Source: Oscillospiraceae bacterium
GTDB taxonomy: Bacteria > Bacillota > Clostridia > Oscillospirales > Ruminococcaceae
Reading direction: 5' to 3'
Assembly: GCA_017399765.1 (NCBI GenBank)
Contig: JAFQBH010000019.1
Span: 1 to 38,164 of the forward strand
Length of the DNA: 38,164 bases
Position 1 is the first letter of the stretch. Every line of letters begins with the position of its first letter. A program made the position numbers and the translations under genes. Of the stretch, positions 24,454 to 33,006 are shown one piece after another. The notes beneath the pieces are model-generated. The model was given only the letters and a program-made list of their open reading frames with translations, was not told the DNA's origin and did no database searches.

Positions 24454-25539
24454 TTAATATTTTACGGGATTTGCAGAAAGATATTTTTTGACCATAAGAG
24501 CAACCTTGAAAATAATTGCGTGGTCAAATTCGCGGAGGTCAAGGCCGGTAAGCTTTTTGATTTTTTCAAGACGGTAAACAAGGGTGTTTCTGTGAACAAA
24601 AAGTTTACGGCTGGTTTCGGAAACGTTAAGGTTGTTTTCAAAGAATTTCTGGATGGTGAAAAGGGTTTCCTGATCAAGACTTTCGATAGAACCTCTTTTG
24701 AAAACTTCTTTAAGGAACATTTCACTTACGGTTGTGGGAAGCTGATAAATAAGTCTTGCGATTCCAAGATTATCATAGCTTACAATGGATTTGTCAGTAT
24801 CGAAAACTTTTCCGACTTCAAGAGCAACCTGTGCTTCTTTAAAACTTTTTGCAAGGTCTTTGATTCCGGTTGCGGCGGTTCCGATGCCTACGTTTACTCT
24901 GGTAAAGAATTCGCTGCCAAGAGTATCAACAATGGAGCGGGCAAGTTTTTCAAGATCGGAACTTTCAATGCCGGGTCTTATCTCTTTGACAAGAACAACG
25001 TCGGATTCGCTTACGCTGAAAACAAAATCCTTGGATTTATCCGGGAAAAGGTTCTGAACAATATCGAAAACGGAAATATCGTTTACGGTAAGAACGCGGA
25101 TAAAAAGAACGACTCTTGAAACATCGGTGGGGAAACGAAGTTCCCTTGCTTTGATATAAATATCGCCGGGAAGGATGTTATCAAGAATTACGTTTTTGAT
25201 GAAGTTTGCACGGTCATATTTTTCATCATAATATTGTTTGATTCCGGCAAGAGAAACGGCCATAAGGGAACAGAACTGCGCGGCAAGTTCATCTGTTCCG
25301 GCAACAAAAACCGCAAATTCGGGTTTTTCGTCGGAACCAAAAGTTTTGTATGTAAAACCGTCGCGAATATGGCAATCTTCGGTGGAACCGTAATCGGTTA
25401 CAAGAAAATCGTTTCGTTCGCCGGTACGCGCAAGGTCGCTACAGGCAACGACAGATGCGCAATCATCAACAACGCCGACAGTACGACCGATACTGTCATG
25501 CATCTGGTGTATTATACCTTGAAATAATCTGTTTGACAT
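24454..25539 (-). CDS. CdaR/PucR-family transcriptional regulator
   Basis: A 361-residue regulator. Residues about 1-130 form a sensor region, about 140-270 a GGDEF-like CdaR middle domain, and about 290-350 the C-terminal PucR-type helix-turn-helix (FFENNLNVSETSRKLFVHRN followed by TLVYRLEKIKKLTGLDLR). Family members usually respond to sugar acids or purines, but this one heads the ftsE-ftsX-M23 operon, so it may control division or wall genes, including itself. The start has GAGGGG five bases upstream and a clear promoter. Confidence 0.88.
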   Translation of the reverse strand: MSNRLFQGIIHQMHDSIGRTVGVVDDCASVVACSDLARTGERNDFLVTDYGSTEDCHIRDGFTYKTFGSDEKPEFAVFVAGTDELAAQFCSLMAVSLAGIKQYYDEKYDRANFIKNVILDNILPGDIYIKARELRFPTDVSRVVLFIRVLTVNDISVFDIVQNLFPDKSKDFVFSVSESDVVLVKEIRPGIESSDLEKLARSIVDTLGSEFFTRVNVGIGTAATGIKDLAKSFKEAQVALEVGKVFDTDKSIVSYDNLGIARLIYQLPTTVSEMFLKEVFKRGSIESLDQETLFTIQKFFENNLNVSETSRKLFVHRNTLVYRLEKIKKLTGLDLREFDHAIIFKVALMVKKYLSANPVKY

Positions 25540-25587
25540 TAGTACCCCTCTTTCAATAGAACATATAATAAAAAATGTCCATTACAT

Positions 25588-25616
25588 ATTTTAAAGGATA
25601 ATTATATTTTTTTCAA
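25588..25616 (-). promoter_or_regulatory. Promoter of the CdaR-ftsEX operon
   Basis: The minus strand reads TTGAAA (25616-25611), 17 bases, then TAAAAT (25593-25588). From here to about 25750 no other gene is visible; the stretch is AT-rich. Confidence 0.7.
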
Positions 25617-25753
25617 GACAATTTAGTAAAAATTTCATAAAAATTCACATTTATTTTTATGCCTGTTTACCAGCTAACATGTCCAATTGCATAAAAACAA
25701 AATATTTCTTTTGTGCAAAACGTAATTTTTTCAAAAAAATGCCGATTTGGCTT

Positions 25754-25788
25754 AAAAAACAAAGCCCAAGCTTAAAAAAGCCGGGCTT
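25754..25788 (-). terminator. Terminator after the 54-residue gene
   Basis: Outer stem AAAGCCC/GGGCTTT with inner GCTT/AAGC pairing, followed on the minus strand by TTTGTTTTTT. Confidence 0.75.
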
Positions 25789-25823
25789 TTGTGCAAAATA
25801 ATGGAAACAAAATCACAGAACCA

Positions 25824-25988
25824 TCACGGTTTAAAAACAGTTTTTTCTTCGTCCGCATCAAAAATCTGTTCGGATTCTTCTTCAAAACGAAGAAACGAAA
25901 GCCTGTGGGGGCTGAATTCACCTATGTAATCTTCCGTCTCCTTTCCGTATATTTCGTCGGAAAAACGAAATTGCTTCAAGTTTTTCAT
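25824..25988 (-). CDS. 54-residue acidic protein of unknown function
   Basis: A complete short gene: ATG at 25986-25988, TGA at 25824-25826, with a perfect GGAGGTG ribosome site six bases ahead. The protein begins MKNLKQFRFSDEIYGKETED and is rich in Asp, Glu and Phe, with no membrane segment or cysteine. The C-terminal third (FEEESEQIFDADEEKT) is strongly acidic. A terminator follows. I do not recognise a family; the strong ribosome site and codon use match real host genes. Confidence 0.75.
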   Translation of the reverse strand: MKNLKQFRFSDEIYGKETEDYIGEFSPHRLSFLRFEEESEQIFDADEEKTVFKP

Positions 25989-26048
25989 AAAAAACACCTC
26001 CGTGATATTTTATGAAAACAAAAGAGAATTTGTCAGCAATGCGTAAAT

Positions 26049-26537
26049 TTATAATGTATGATAGAAAAGAACAATGTCTTCAAAATGCCCGTCCTTCATT
26101 CGGAACCCGCCGGGAATTGTTCCAAGGCGCACAAAACCGAGTTTTTCATAAAGATGAAGCGCCGGGTGATTTGCGGCAACAACGGCGTTGAACTGCATAA
26201 GGCGGAAACCAAGTTCAGAAGCTTTTTTAAGAGAATGGCTGACAAGCGCTTCGCCGAAATGTTTTCCTCTGCAATCAAATTTTACAGCATAACTTGCGTT
26301 GGCAATGTGTCCGCATCTTCCGATGTTATTCGGATGAAGGATATAGAGCCCGACCATTTCTCCGGTTTCCGTATCAAAGGCGATTCCGGTAAAATCCTGT
26401 GCCATAAAAAATTTTTCCGCCTCTTTCGAGGAAAGAGTTTCAAGCTGGGGAAAGGCAACCCCGTCCTCGACAACCCGGTTCCAGATAGCGGCGGCTTCCT
26501 TTGCGTCGTCTTTTGAAAATTCTCTTATATATACCAT
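26049..26537 (-). CDS. GNAT family N-acetyltransferase
   Basis: A 162-residue acetyltransferase covering one GNAT domain. The acetyl-CoA loop is CRGKHFGEALV near 84-94; the later VVAANHPALHLYEKLGF segment is near 119-135. The ATG at 26537 has AGGAGG eight bases upstream; a GTG nine bases earlier touches the ribosome site and is rejected. The substrate is unknown. Confidence 0.85.
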   Translation of the reverse strand: MVYIREFSKDDAKEAAAIWNRVVEDGVAFPQLETLSSKEAEKFFMAQDFTGIAFDTETGEMVGLYILHPNNIGRCGHIANASYAVKFDCRGKHFGEALVSHSLKKASELGFRLMQFNAVVAANHPALHLYEKLGFVRLGTIPGGFRMKDGHFEDIVLFYHTL

Positions 26538-26654
26538 TGATGACACCTCCTGAAACGATATTTACATTCTATCACATATTTTTCAGAAGGTATATGTTTC
26601 GACCGAAAAATCCCGCCGAAAATTATATAATTTTTTGCGGAAGGGGGAAAAGCA

Positions 26655-27518
26655 TTGACGGTTGTTTATGTTGATATTCTCCTTGTAATAAATCTTGCGG
26701 TGGATTATCTTGTGCTTTTCGGAACGGCAAGACTTTACGGAGCAAGATTTATAAGGTTAAAAGGTCTTTTCGGAGCAATTATCGGGGCGGTTTATTCTCT
26801 GCTGATTTTTGCTGATTTGCCGAAAATGCTGTTTGCGGCAACTAAGTTTACGGTTTCGGTGATTATGGTGTTCATAACTTTCGGAAAACAAAAACCGAAA
26901 GATTTTTTTCGCCTGCTGGCGCTTTTTTACATATGCGGTTTTTTGTTTTCGGGATTTATGATGCTCATAAATTCATTAATAAAAACAGATTCGTTTTTTA
27001 TAAAGGGCGGAATAGTATATTTCGAATTTTCCGCAGTTGGAATTGTCGTTTCCGCGGCGGCAGCCTTTATTGTTACGGAAATTTTGAAGAGGATTTTCAG
27101 AAGAGGAGAACCGGAAGGACTTTTTATCGCAAGGGTTTTCTTTAACGGAAAATCCGCGGTGCTCAAATGTTTTACCGATACCGGAAATTCGCTCTGTGAT
27201 CCCATAAGCGGAACGCCCGTGGCTGTGGCTTCTCCGAAATCCGTTGAAAAAATTTTACCGGAAGAAATGCTTGCGGCAATGATGAAAGAGGACTTGAGCA
27301 CGGAATATAAATTCCGGTTGATCCCATGCAAAACAATTTCCGGTTCGGTGCTCGTTCCGGCGTTCCGTCCGGATAAACTGGTTCTGAAAAATGAAAACGG
27401 GGAATATGAGGCGGAAGAAATTATGGTTGCCGTTTCGGAAAATGCGCCGGAAAACACTCTCATCATAGGCAAAAATTTAATATTAAGCGAAGCAAAAAAA
27501 TTCTTTTCGGAGGTATGA
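26655..27518 (+). CDS. spoIIGA: Sigma-E processing peptidase SpoIIGA
   Basis: A 287-residue membrane aspartic protease that matures pro-sigma-E in the mother cell during sporulation. Five N-terminal helices span about 5-145; the soluble protease domain follows with the catalytic FTDTGNSLCDP motif near 176-186 and a late IIGKNLILS segment. The start is TTG, seven bases after GGGGG. The gene is immediately upstream of sigE, the universal arrangement. Confidence 0.93.
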   Translation: MTVVYVDILLVINLAVDYLVLFGTARLYGARFIRLKGLFGAIIGAVYSLLIFADLPKMLFAATKFTVSVIMVFITFGKQKPKDFFRLLALFYICGFLFSGFMMLINSLIKTDSFFIKGGIVYFEFSAVGIVVSAAAAFIVTEILKRIFRRGEPEGLFIARVFFNGKSAVLKCFTDTGNSLCDPISGTPVAVASPKSVEKILPEEMLAAMMKEDLSTEYKFRLIPCKTISGSVLVPAFRPDKLVLKNENGEYEAEEIMVAVSENAPENTLIIGKNLILSEAKKFFSEV

Positions 27519-27521
27519 TAA

Positions 27522-28238
27522 ATGAATATATCCGCAAAAATGAAAACATTTTTTGAAAAATTTCTGCTAAAATATTTTTCAAAACCAATATTCTATATAA
27601 ATGGTCCGGATAATCTTCCGCCGCCCCTTTCAAAAGAAGAGGAGGAAGAAGCGTTTTTGCTTTTGGAAAAAGGCGACCCAAAGGCAAAAAATATGCTCAT
27701 CGAGCATAATCTCCGGCTTGTGGTATATATTGCAAAAAAATTTGAATCCACCGGTATCGGGATAGAAGACCTTGTTTCGATAGGCACAATAGGTCTGATA
27801 AAAGCAGTCAACACTTTTTCACCATGTAAAGGCATTAAACTTGCCACATACGCTTCAAGATGCATTGAAAACGAAATCCTTATGTTTATCCGCAAAACTC
27901 AGCCGCTTAAAAGCGAAGTTTCAATAGATGAACCGCTTAACGTGGATTGGGACGGAAACGAACTTTTGCTTTCGGATGTTCTCGGAACGGAAAATGACGT
28001 TGTCAACCGCGGAATCGAACAGGATGCGGAAAGAATGGTGCTCAACGAAGCTGTTGACCGCCTTGGAGCAAGAGAACATAAAATAATGGTGCTCCGTTTC
28101 GGTCTTAAAGGCGAAAAGGAGCACACCCAAAAGGAAGTTGCAGATATGATTGGCATAAGTCAGTCATATATTTCCCGGCTTGAAAAGAAAATTATTGGAA
28201 AGCTTAAAAAAGAACTTGAAAAAACGGCAATGTTTTAA
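27522..28238 (+). CDS. sigE: RNA polymerase sporulation sigma factor, pro-sigma-E
   Basis: A 238-residue sigma-70 family factor. The N-terminal pro-sequence (about 1-27) ends near [17 protein letters not shown], where SpoIIGA cleaves. Region 2 contains [12 protein letters not shown] and [14 protein letters not shown], and region 4 ends [20 protein letters not shown]. It switches on mother-cell genes after asymmetric division. Three bases separate it from spoIIGA, and GGAGG lies eight bases before the ATG. The usual sigG does not follow; tspO converges instead. Confidence 0.96.
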   Translation: MNISAKMKTFFEKFLLKYFSKPIFYINGPDNLPPPLSKEEEEEAFLLLEKGDPKAKNMLIEHNLRLVVYIAKKFESTGIGIEDLVSIGTIGLIKAVNTFSPCKGIKLATYASRCIENEILMFIRKTQPLKSEVSIDEPLNVDWDGNELLLSDVLGTENDVVNRGIEQDAERMVLNEAVDRLGAREHKIMVLRFGLKGEKEHTQKEVADMIGISQSYISRLEKKIIGKLKKELEKTAMF

Positions 28239-28239
28239 A

Positions 28240-28704
28240 TCAATTAAGCCTCCAGATCATGAAGTTAAGGTATCCCGCAAAGCAGACCCATGCGAAATAC
28301 GGAAGCAAAAGCCAACCGGCAATTTTTTTGATTCTGAAAAATTTTATCATAGTGATGCCTATGAGCACCAGCAAAATAAGAAGCCAGATAAATGCCGCAA
28401 AATATTCCCGGAAGTTGAAAAAGATAAGCGTCCAGCAGAAATTAAAAACAAGCTGTGCGCCGTAAAACAAAAGCGCGGAATCAAGTTTTCTTCCGTTTGA
28501 GCACCAAACGATTCCCGCGGAAATTCCCATGAGCACGAAGAGAACGCTCCATACTATTGGAAAAAGTTCTCCCGGAGGAGAAAGGGGCGGGCGATTTATC
28601 GCCGAATAAATGGGCATACTGTCTTTTGTAAGAAAAGCCGAAATTCCGCCGATTCCCAAAGCAAGGGCAACCGAAAAAATATACGGAACAAATTTTTTAA
28701 ACAT
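28240..28704 (-). CDS. tspO: TspO/MBR family membrane protein
   Basis: A 154-residue five-helix protein. Family signatures are RPPLSPPGELFPIVWSVLF near 38-56, a Trp/Asn-rich FNFCWTLIFFNF and the C-terminal LLPYFAWVCFAGYLNF. TspO proteins bind porphyrins and other ligands; the bacterial role is unsettled. The ATG at 28704 has GGAGG about nine bases upstream. It converges on sigE with one base between the stops. Confidence 0.93.
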   Translation of the reverse strand: MFKKFVPYIFSVALALGIGGISAFLTKDSMPIYSAINRPPLSPPGELFPIVWSVLFVLMGISAGIVWCSNGRKLDSALLFYGAQLVFNFCWTLIFFNFREYFAAFIWLLILLVLIGITMIKFFRIKKIAGWLLLPYFAWVCFAGYLNFMIWRLN

Positions 28705-28769
28705 AAAAAACACCTCCGGAAAAATTATACGGATAATCGGGAAGGTTTATACATGGAAGGAGATTTTTA

Positions 28770-28916
28770 ATGTTTCGGAAGAAAAAGGAGAAAAACAAAA
28801 TAATAGTTCCGCTTTTTGAAACAAATCCCATTGCAAAAGGCGAAAAAGGAACAGAAAAAACTCTTGAAGATGCCGTTGAAATGGCAAAAAAATGGGTCGA
28901 GGAAAACAAACTCTGA
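28770..28916 (+). CDS. 48-residue charged protein of unknown function
   Basis: A complete short gene with AAGGAG seven bases before the ATG and TGA at 28914-28916. It starts MFRKKKEKNKIIVPLFETNP, then has a Lys-rich loop and a likely amphipathic helix TLEDAVEMAKKWVEENKL. No membrane segment or cysteine is present. A strong terminator follows at once. The start of the gene lies divergent from tspO. No family is recognised. Confidence 0.75.
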   Translation: MFRKKKEKNKIIVPLFETNPIAKGEKGTEKTLEDAVEMAKKWVEENKL

Positions 28917-28917
28917 A

Positions 28918-28956
28918 AAAGGGCTTCGTTTTTTGTAAAACGAAGCCCTTTTTTAT
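28918..28956 (+). terminator. Terminator after the 48-residue gene
   Basis: Stem AAAGGGCTTCGTTTT/AAAACGAAGCCCTTT with a T run. Confidence 0.88.
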
Positions 28957-28983
28957 AAAAATATAAATAATTATAAAAAAATA

Positions 28984-29012
28984 TGTCACATAAGCGGATT
29001 TTGTGCTATAAT
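28984..29012 (+). promoter_or_regulatory. Promoter of the transketolase operon
   Basis: TGTCAC at 28984-28989, a 17-base spacer and TATAAT at 29007-29012. Confidence 0.7.
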
Positions 29013-29052
29013 ATATTCGTCTAGTTGTATATAACTGGAAGGAGTGAAAAGA

Positions 29053-29850
29053 ATGGACGAAATCTGCAAACAAATTCGCAGAATGACAGTTGAATGTATC
29101 GGAAGCATCGGAAGCGGCCATATCGGCGGTTCCATGTCTATTGCCGAACTTATGAAGGTGCTCTATTTTGACAAGATGAATGTTGATCCTTCTAACCCGA
29201 AAATGGAAGGCCGCGACAGACTTGTTGTATCAAAAGGCCATGCAGGCCCGGTTGTTTATGCAACCCTTGCACTCAAAGGTTTTTTCCCTAAGGAATGGCT
29301 CTATACCCTCAACAAATTCGGAACCAATCTTCCGAGCCATTGCGATATGAACAAAACTCCCGGCGTTGATATGACCGCCGGTTCCCTCGGCCAGGGCTTT
29401 TCCTGTGCTGTTGGTATCGCAATAGGTTCAAAAATAAAAAAAGACGGCGCAACCATTTATACCGTAATCGGCGACGGCGAATCCCAGGAAGGACAGATTT
29501 GGGAAGCAGCAATGCTTGCCGCAAGCAAAAAAGTCGATAACCTTATCGGTTTTACCGATTATAACGGAATGCAGCTCGACGGTAACGTAGAGGATATCAA
29601 CTCTCTCGGGAACCTCAAATCCAAATGGAAAGCATTTGGCTGGTACACCCAGGAAATCGACGGTCACGATTGCGATGCAATTTCCGCCGCAATCGACCGC
29701 GCAAAAGCTAAAAAAGGTCAGCCCTCCATGATAATCCTCAAAACTGTCAAGGGCAAGGGCATCAGCTTTGTTGAAGCCGCCGGTTATAAATCCCACAGCA
29801 TGACCATGAATAAAGAAAACGTAGAAGCCGCACTTGCGGAACTTCAGTGA
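29053..29850 (+). CDS. Transketolase, N-terminal (TPP-binding) subunit
   Basis: A 265-residue protein corresponding to the first domain of transketolase. The TPP/Mg motif starts GDGESQEGQIWEAAM near residue 142 and ends with FTDYNG; HIGGSMS and SKGHAGPVVYA are upstream. It must pair with the C-terminal half encoded next to transfer two-carbon units in the pentose phosphate pathway. Split transketolases are common in Clostridia. The ATG at 29053 is preferred to an in-frame GTG because of GGAGTG eight bases upstream. Confidence 0.94.
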   Translation: MDEICKQIRRMTVECIGSIGSGHIGGSMSIAELMKVLYFDKMNVDPSNPKMEGRDRLVVSKGHAGPVVYATLALKGFFPKEWLYTLNKFGTNLPSHCDMNKTPGVDMTAGSLGQGFSCAVGIAIGSKIKKDGATIYTVIGDGESQEGQIWEAAMLAASKKVDNLIGFTDYNGMQLDGNVEDINSLGNLKSKWKAFGWYTQEIDGHDCDAISAAIDRAKAKKGQPSMIILKTVKGKGISFVEAAGYKSHSMTMNKENVEAALAELQ

Positions 29851-29869
29851 AAGGGAGGCGGATTTTGTT

Positions 29870-30796
29870 ATGATGATGAGAGAAGCTTTCGGAAGCACTA
29901 TCGCTGAACTTATGAGAAAAGATGAACGCATCTGCGTTCTTGATGCCGACCTTGCAAACTGCAACGGAACAACCGCTCTTCGCAACGAATTTCCGGAAAG
30001 AGCCTTCGACGTCGGCATTGCCGAACAGAACATGGCTTCGGTTGCCGCGGGACTTTCTTCCTATGGTTTCATTCCTTTTATTTCTTCTTTCACTCCTTTT
30101 GCAACAAGAAGAATCTGCGACCAGATCGCAATTTCCATTGCTTACGCAAAACAGAACGTAAAAATCGTCGGTTCCGACCCGGGAATTTCCGCACAGCTTA
30201 ACGGCGGAACCCATATGAGCATGGAAGATATCGGCGTTCTTCGTTCCATTCCGACAATGGTTATTTTTGAACCCGTCGATAACGAACAGATGATCCAGGC
30301 TCTGCCCCAGATTGTTGATTACAACGGTCCCGTTTATATCCGTATGTTCAGAAAAGAATGTCCCGAAGTTTTCGGAAAAGATTATAAATTCGATCTTTTC
30401 AAAGCGGACAAAATCAAAGAGGGAAAAGACCTTACCATTTTCGCTTCCGGAATTATGGTAAAAACTTCCCTTGATGCCGCGGAAAAACTTAAAGCGGAGG
30501 GAATCGATGCCGAAGTTATCAACGTACATACCATCAAACCCATTGATGCTGAAACTGTAATCGAATCCCTTAAAAAGACAAAATGCGCCGTTGTTGCGGA
30601 AAACCACAACATAATCGGCGGTCTTTTCTCCGCGGTTTCCGAAGTTGCGGTCCAGAATTGCCCTGCAACTATCATTCCCGTCGGCGTAAAAGATGTTTTC
30701 GGCGAAGTAGGAAAACTCGGCGAACTTGCCGAAAAATTTGAAATGACCGAAAAAGACGTTATCGAAGCGGCAAAAAAAGCTTTTGCCGCAAAATAA
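29870..30796 (+). CDS. Transketolase, C-terminal subunit
   Basis: A 308-residue partner of the preceding protein, holding the pyrimidine-binding domain (CVLDADLANCNGTTAL, GIAEQNMASVAAGLSS) and the transketolase C domain (about 185-300). Three ATGs in a row begin the gene at 29870; GGAGG lies 11 bases upstream of the first and nothing fits better. An in-frame upstream codon near 29834 lies inside the previous gene and is rejected. Confidence 0.93.
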   Translation: MMMREAFGSTIAELMRKDERICVLDADLANCNGTTALRNEFPERAFDVGIAEQNMASVAAGLSSYGFIPFISSFTPFATRRICDQIAISIAYAKQNVKIVGSDPGISAQLNGGTHMSMEDIGVLRSIPTMVIFEPVDNEQMIQALPQIVDYNGPVYIRMFRKECPEVFGKDYKFDLFKADKIKEGKDLTIFASGIMVKTSLDAAEKLKAEGIDAEVINVHTIKPIDAETVIESLKKTKCAVVAENHNIIGGLFSAVSEVAVQNCPATIIPVGVKDVFGEVGKLGELAEKFEMTEKDVIEAAKKAFAAK

Positions 30797-30814
30797 TAGA
30801 AAGGCAAAGGTCCA

Positions 30815-31252
30815 ATGAAAAAGAAAGCAAAAAAACCACTTTTTGATCCAAGACTTCCCGGTGCAAAAATGATTTTCTACGGCGCAATCCTTCTTATGAT
30901 TGCCGGAGGAATAAATGCATTTTTCTCCTGGGTATTTGTAGTCGGAACTTATCTCGGCGCGGCACAGGTTGGCGACGTTTTCGGTTCCGCAATTGTAACC
31001 TGCCTCATGGTCGCAGTTGCGTTCCTTGTTGCCGTTGACGGAATCAACCACCGCAACCACCCCAGCAAAGCAAGGAGCATAGTTGTAAAAGCAATCTGTG
31101 CTTTTGTAATCGCCGTTGCGTTTATGCTCCAGTTCAGCAACTTTGATGAAGAGTTCTGGGGAGTTGTTGCAGCGGGTATCACAATGGGCGGTTCCGCAGT
31201 TATGGCTATCGGTGCATTCAGAAATGCAAAAATGGCCGGTGGCAAAAAATAA
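30815..31252 (+). CDS. Four-helix membrane protein downstream of transketolase
   Basis: A 145-residue protein with a basic start (MKKKAKKPLFDPR) and four hydrophobic helices (about 20-42, 48-70, 84-102 and 110-132), ending with a short basic tail. Eighteen bases separate it from the transketolase gene, which makes it the third gene of that operon. AGAAAGG lies ahead of the ATG. No family or function can be assigned. Confidence 0.7.
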   Translation: MKKKAKKPLFDPRLPGAKMIFYGAILLMIAGGINAFFSWVFVVGTYLGAAQVGDVFGSAIVTCLMVAVAFLVAVDGINHRNHPSKARSIVVKAICAFVIAVAFMLQFSNFDEEFWGVVAAGITMGGSAVMAIGAFRNAKMAGGKK

Positions 31253-31267
31253 TTGAATCAAAACATA

Positions 31268-31296
31268 AAAAACGCAGGTCATTGACCTGCGTTTTT
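31268..31296. terminator. Bidirectional terminator between converging operons
   Basis: Stem AAAAACGCAGGTCA/TGACCTGCGTTTTT with almost no loop. It serves the transketolase operon, and the GH2 stop codon lies inside the stem. Confidence 0.88.
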
Positions 31297-33006
31297 TATT
31301 TCTTCATAAATTTTTTCGGAAACCGGGAGAAATTCTTCCGGTTTTATTTTAAGAACTTTTCTGTCATAGCTCAAAATTCCGTTTGTTTCGTCCTCAACGT
31401 CCGAAACCTGGGTATAAATTGCGGCGCAAAGTCCGTTTTTGACCGCCGGAATTATATCGCGTTCATAAAGTTCCGAAACGGCAAAAACAAGTTCTTCGCG
31501 GGTTTTGAATTTCTTGTATCCGTATTCGTTTCCGACGTTAAAACGGTGGTCTTCCGGAGCAAAGGCATAACCACCGAATTCAGTCAGGACAACGGGCAGT
31601 TTACAGCTTTTGATATTAAAAGGTTTGAAATAGCAATGTTCGCTTGAAACGTCGCTTTCTCCGCCTTTGAACCAGCCGGAGGTTGAACCGATGAATCTGC
31701 TGTCATCAAGTTCCTTCATTCTGCGGTAAGCTTCGGTGCTGCAAAATTGTCCCCAGCCTTCGTTAAAAATCGTCCAGTAACAGATGCAGGGGTGATTTTT
31801 AAGCTGCTCAACTGTCTGTTCCATGGCTTCAAGGAAGGCTTTCCTTGTTTTTCTGTCACGGTGGAGTTTTTTGTCGTTTCTATGCTTGAAGCCAACTGTC
31901 GGAAGAGCGGTATCACGGAAAAAGCTGTAATCACCGTTGTTGACCATATCCTGGAATACGATCATTCCAAGCCTGTCGCAGTCATAATAAAACTGTTCCG
32001 GCTCGATTTTGATATGTTTTCTGAGGGTGTTGAAACCAAGGGATTTTGCCGCAAGAATATCTTTTTCATAACATTCTGGGGAGGCGGGAGTAAAAATTCC
32101 GTCGCTCCAGTAGCCTTGGTCAAGAAGTCCATGGAAAAAATAAGGTTTTCCGTTAAGACAAAGCCGTTTTATTCCGCCGAAATCTTCGATGGAAAGGGTG
32201 CGGAGAGCAAAATACGTTTCGATTTTATCTTCACCGGCGGAAATTTCACATTCATAAAGATACGGGTGTTTTGGCGACCAGATTTTTGGGTTTTTGATTT
32301 CAATTCTTGCTTTTCCTTCGGAAAAATTCTCTTTGATGGTCTTTTTCGATGTTTTTATGGAAATTGTTCCTTCGGAAATTCCTTCGATTGAAAATTCGGC
32401 AAAATCTTTTCCGGTTTTGATATTGACCGAAGTTATGTATTCTTCCGGAACAGATTCGATCCATACCGTCTGCCAGATTCCGGAAACGGGAGTGTACCAC
32501 ATTCCGCCGCGGTTTGCGCTTTGTTTTCCATATGGGAGAACAAAGGAACTCATATTATCTTTTGCTTTGACAATGAGCATGTTTTCTTCCTTGAGCACGG
32601 AAGTTATATCAAAAGAAAAATGCTCATATCCGCCCCTGTGCTCGCCGATTATTTTTCCGTTGAGCCATACTTCGGCCAATTGGTCAACTGCGCCGAAATG
32701 GAGAATTACCTTTCCGTGATTGAAATTTTCCGGAAGGCTGAAAGTTTTTCTGTAAAACAGATAATCGCTTTCAGGAATTTCTCTGTGCAAACCGGAAAGA
32801 AGCGATTGGGGAGGAAAGGGAACGGTTATTTTTTCGCCGAAAAAACCGGGAATAACGCTGTTTTTTGCAGTGCAAAATTCCCATTCTCCGTTAAGGCAGA
32901 AAAAAGAATCTCTTTTCATCTGCGGGCGGGGATAGGAGTTCCAGGGTATTTCGGGAAGGTTTTCGCTTTCCTCTGTATATAAATCAGCAAAAATTTCTTT
33001 TTTCAT
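31279..33006 (-). CDS. Glycoside hydrolase family 2 protein
   Basis: A 575-residue intracellular GH2 enzyme with no signal peptide. An N-terminal jelly-roll sugar-binding domain (about 30-170), an immunoglobulin-like domain (about 175-265) and a TIM barrel (about 270-560) are recognisable. The acid/base Glu lies in TIFNEGWGQF near 415 and the nucleophile Glu in VLTEFGGYA near 483. It is shorter than classical LacZ and nearer the beta-glucuronidase/beta-galactosidase short forms; the substrate is not evident. The ATG at 33006 overlaps the upstream stop (ATGA) and has GGAGG four bases ahead. Confidence 0.9.
   Translation of the reverse strand: MKKEIFADLYTEESENLPEIPWNSYPRPQMKRDSFFCLNGEWEFCTAKNSVIPGFFGEKITVPFPPQSLLSGLHREIPESDYLFYRKTFSLPENFNHGKVILHFGAVDQLAEVWLNGKIIGEHRGGYEHFSFDITSVLKEENMLIVKAKDNMSSFVLPYGKQSANRGGMWYTPVSGIWQTVWIESVPEEYITSVNIKTGKDFAEFSIEGISEGTISIKTSKKTIKENFSEGKARIEIKNPKIWSPKHPYLYECEISAGEDKIETYFALRTLSIEDFGGIKRLCLNGKPYFFHGLLDQGYWSDGIFTPASPECYEKDILAAKSLGFNTLRKHIKIEPEQFYYDCDRLGMIVFQDMVNNGDYSFFRDTALPTVGFKHRNDKKLHRDRKTRKAFLEAMEQTVEQLKNHPCICYWTIFNEGWGQFCSTEAYRRMKELDDSRFIGSTSGWFKGGESDVSSEHCYFKPFNIKSCKLPVVLTEFGGYAFAPEDHRFNVGNEYGYKKFKTREELVFAVSELYERDIIPAVKNGLCAAIYTQVSDVEDETNGILSYDRKVLKIKPEEFLPVSEKIYEEIKNAGQ

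Noticed and set aside
29762-31282. A 506-codon minus-strand frame opposite the transketolase operon
   Set aside because: Shadow of three well-supported genes; many cysteines and no domain.
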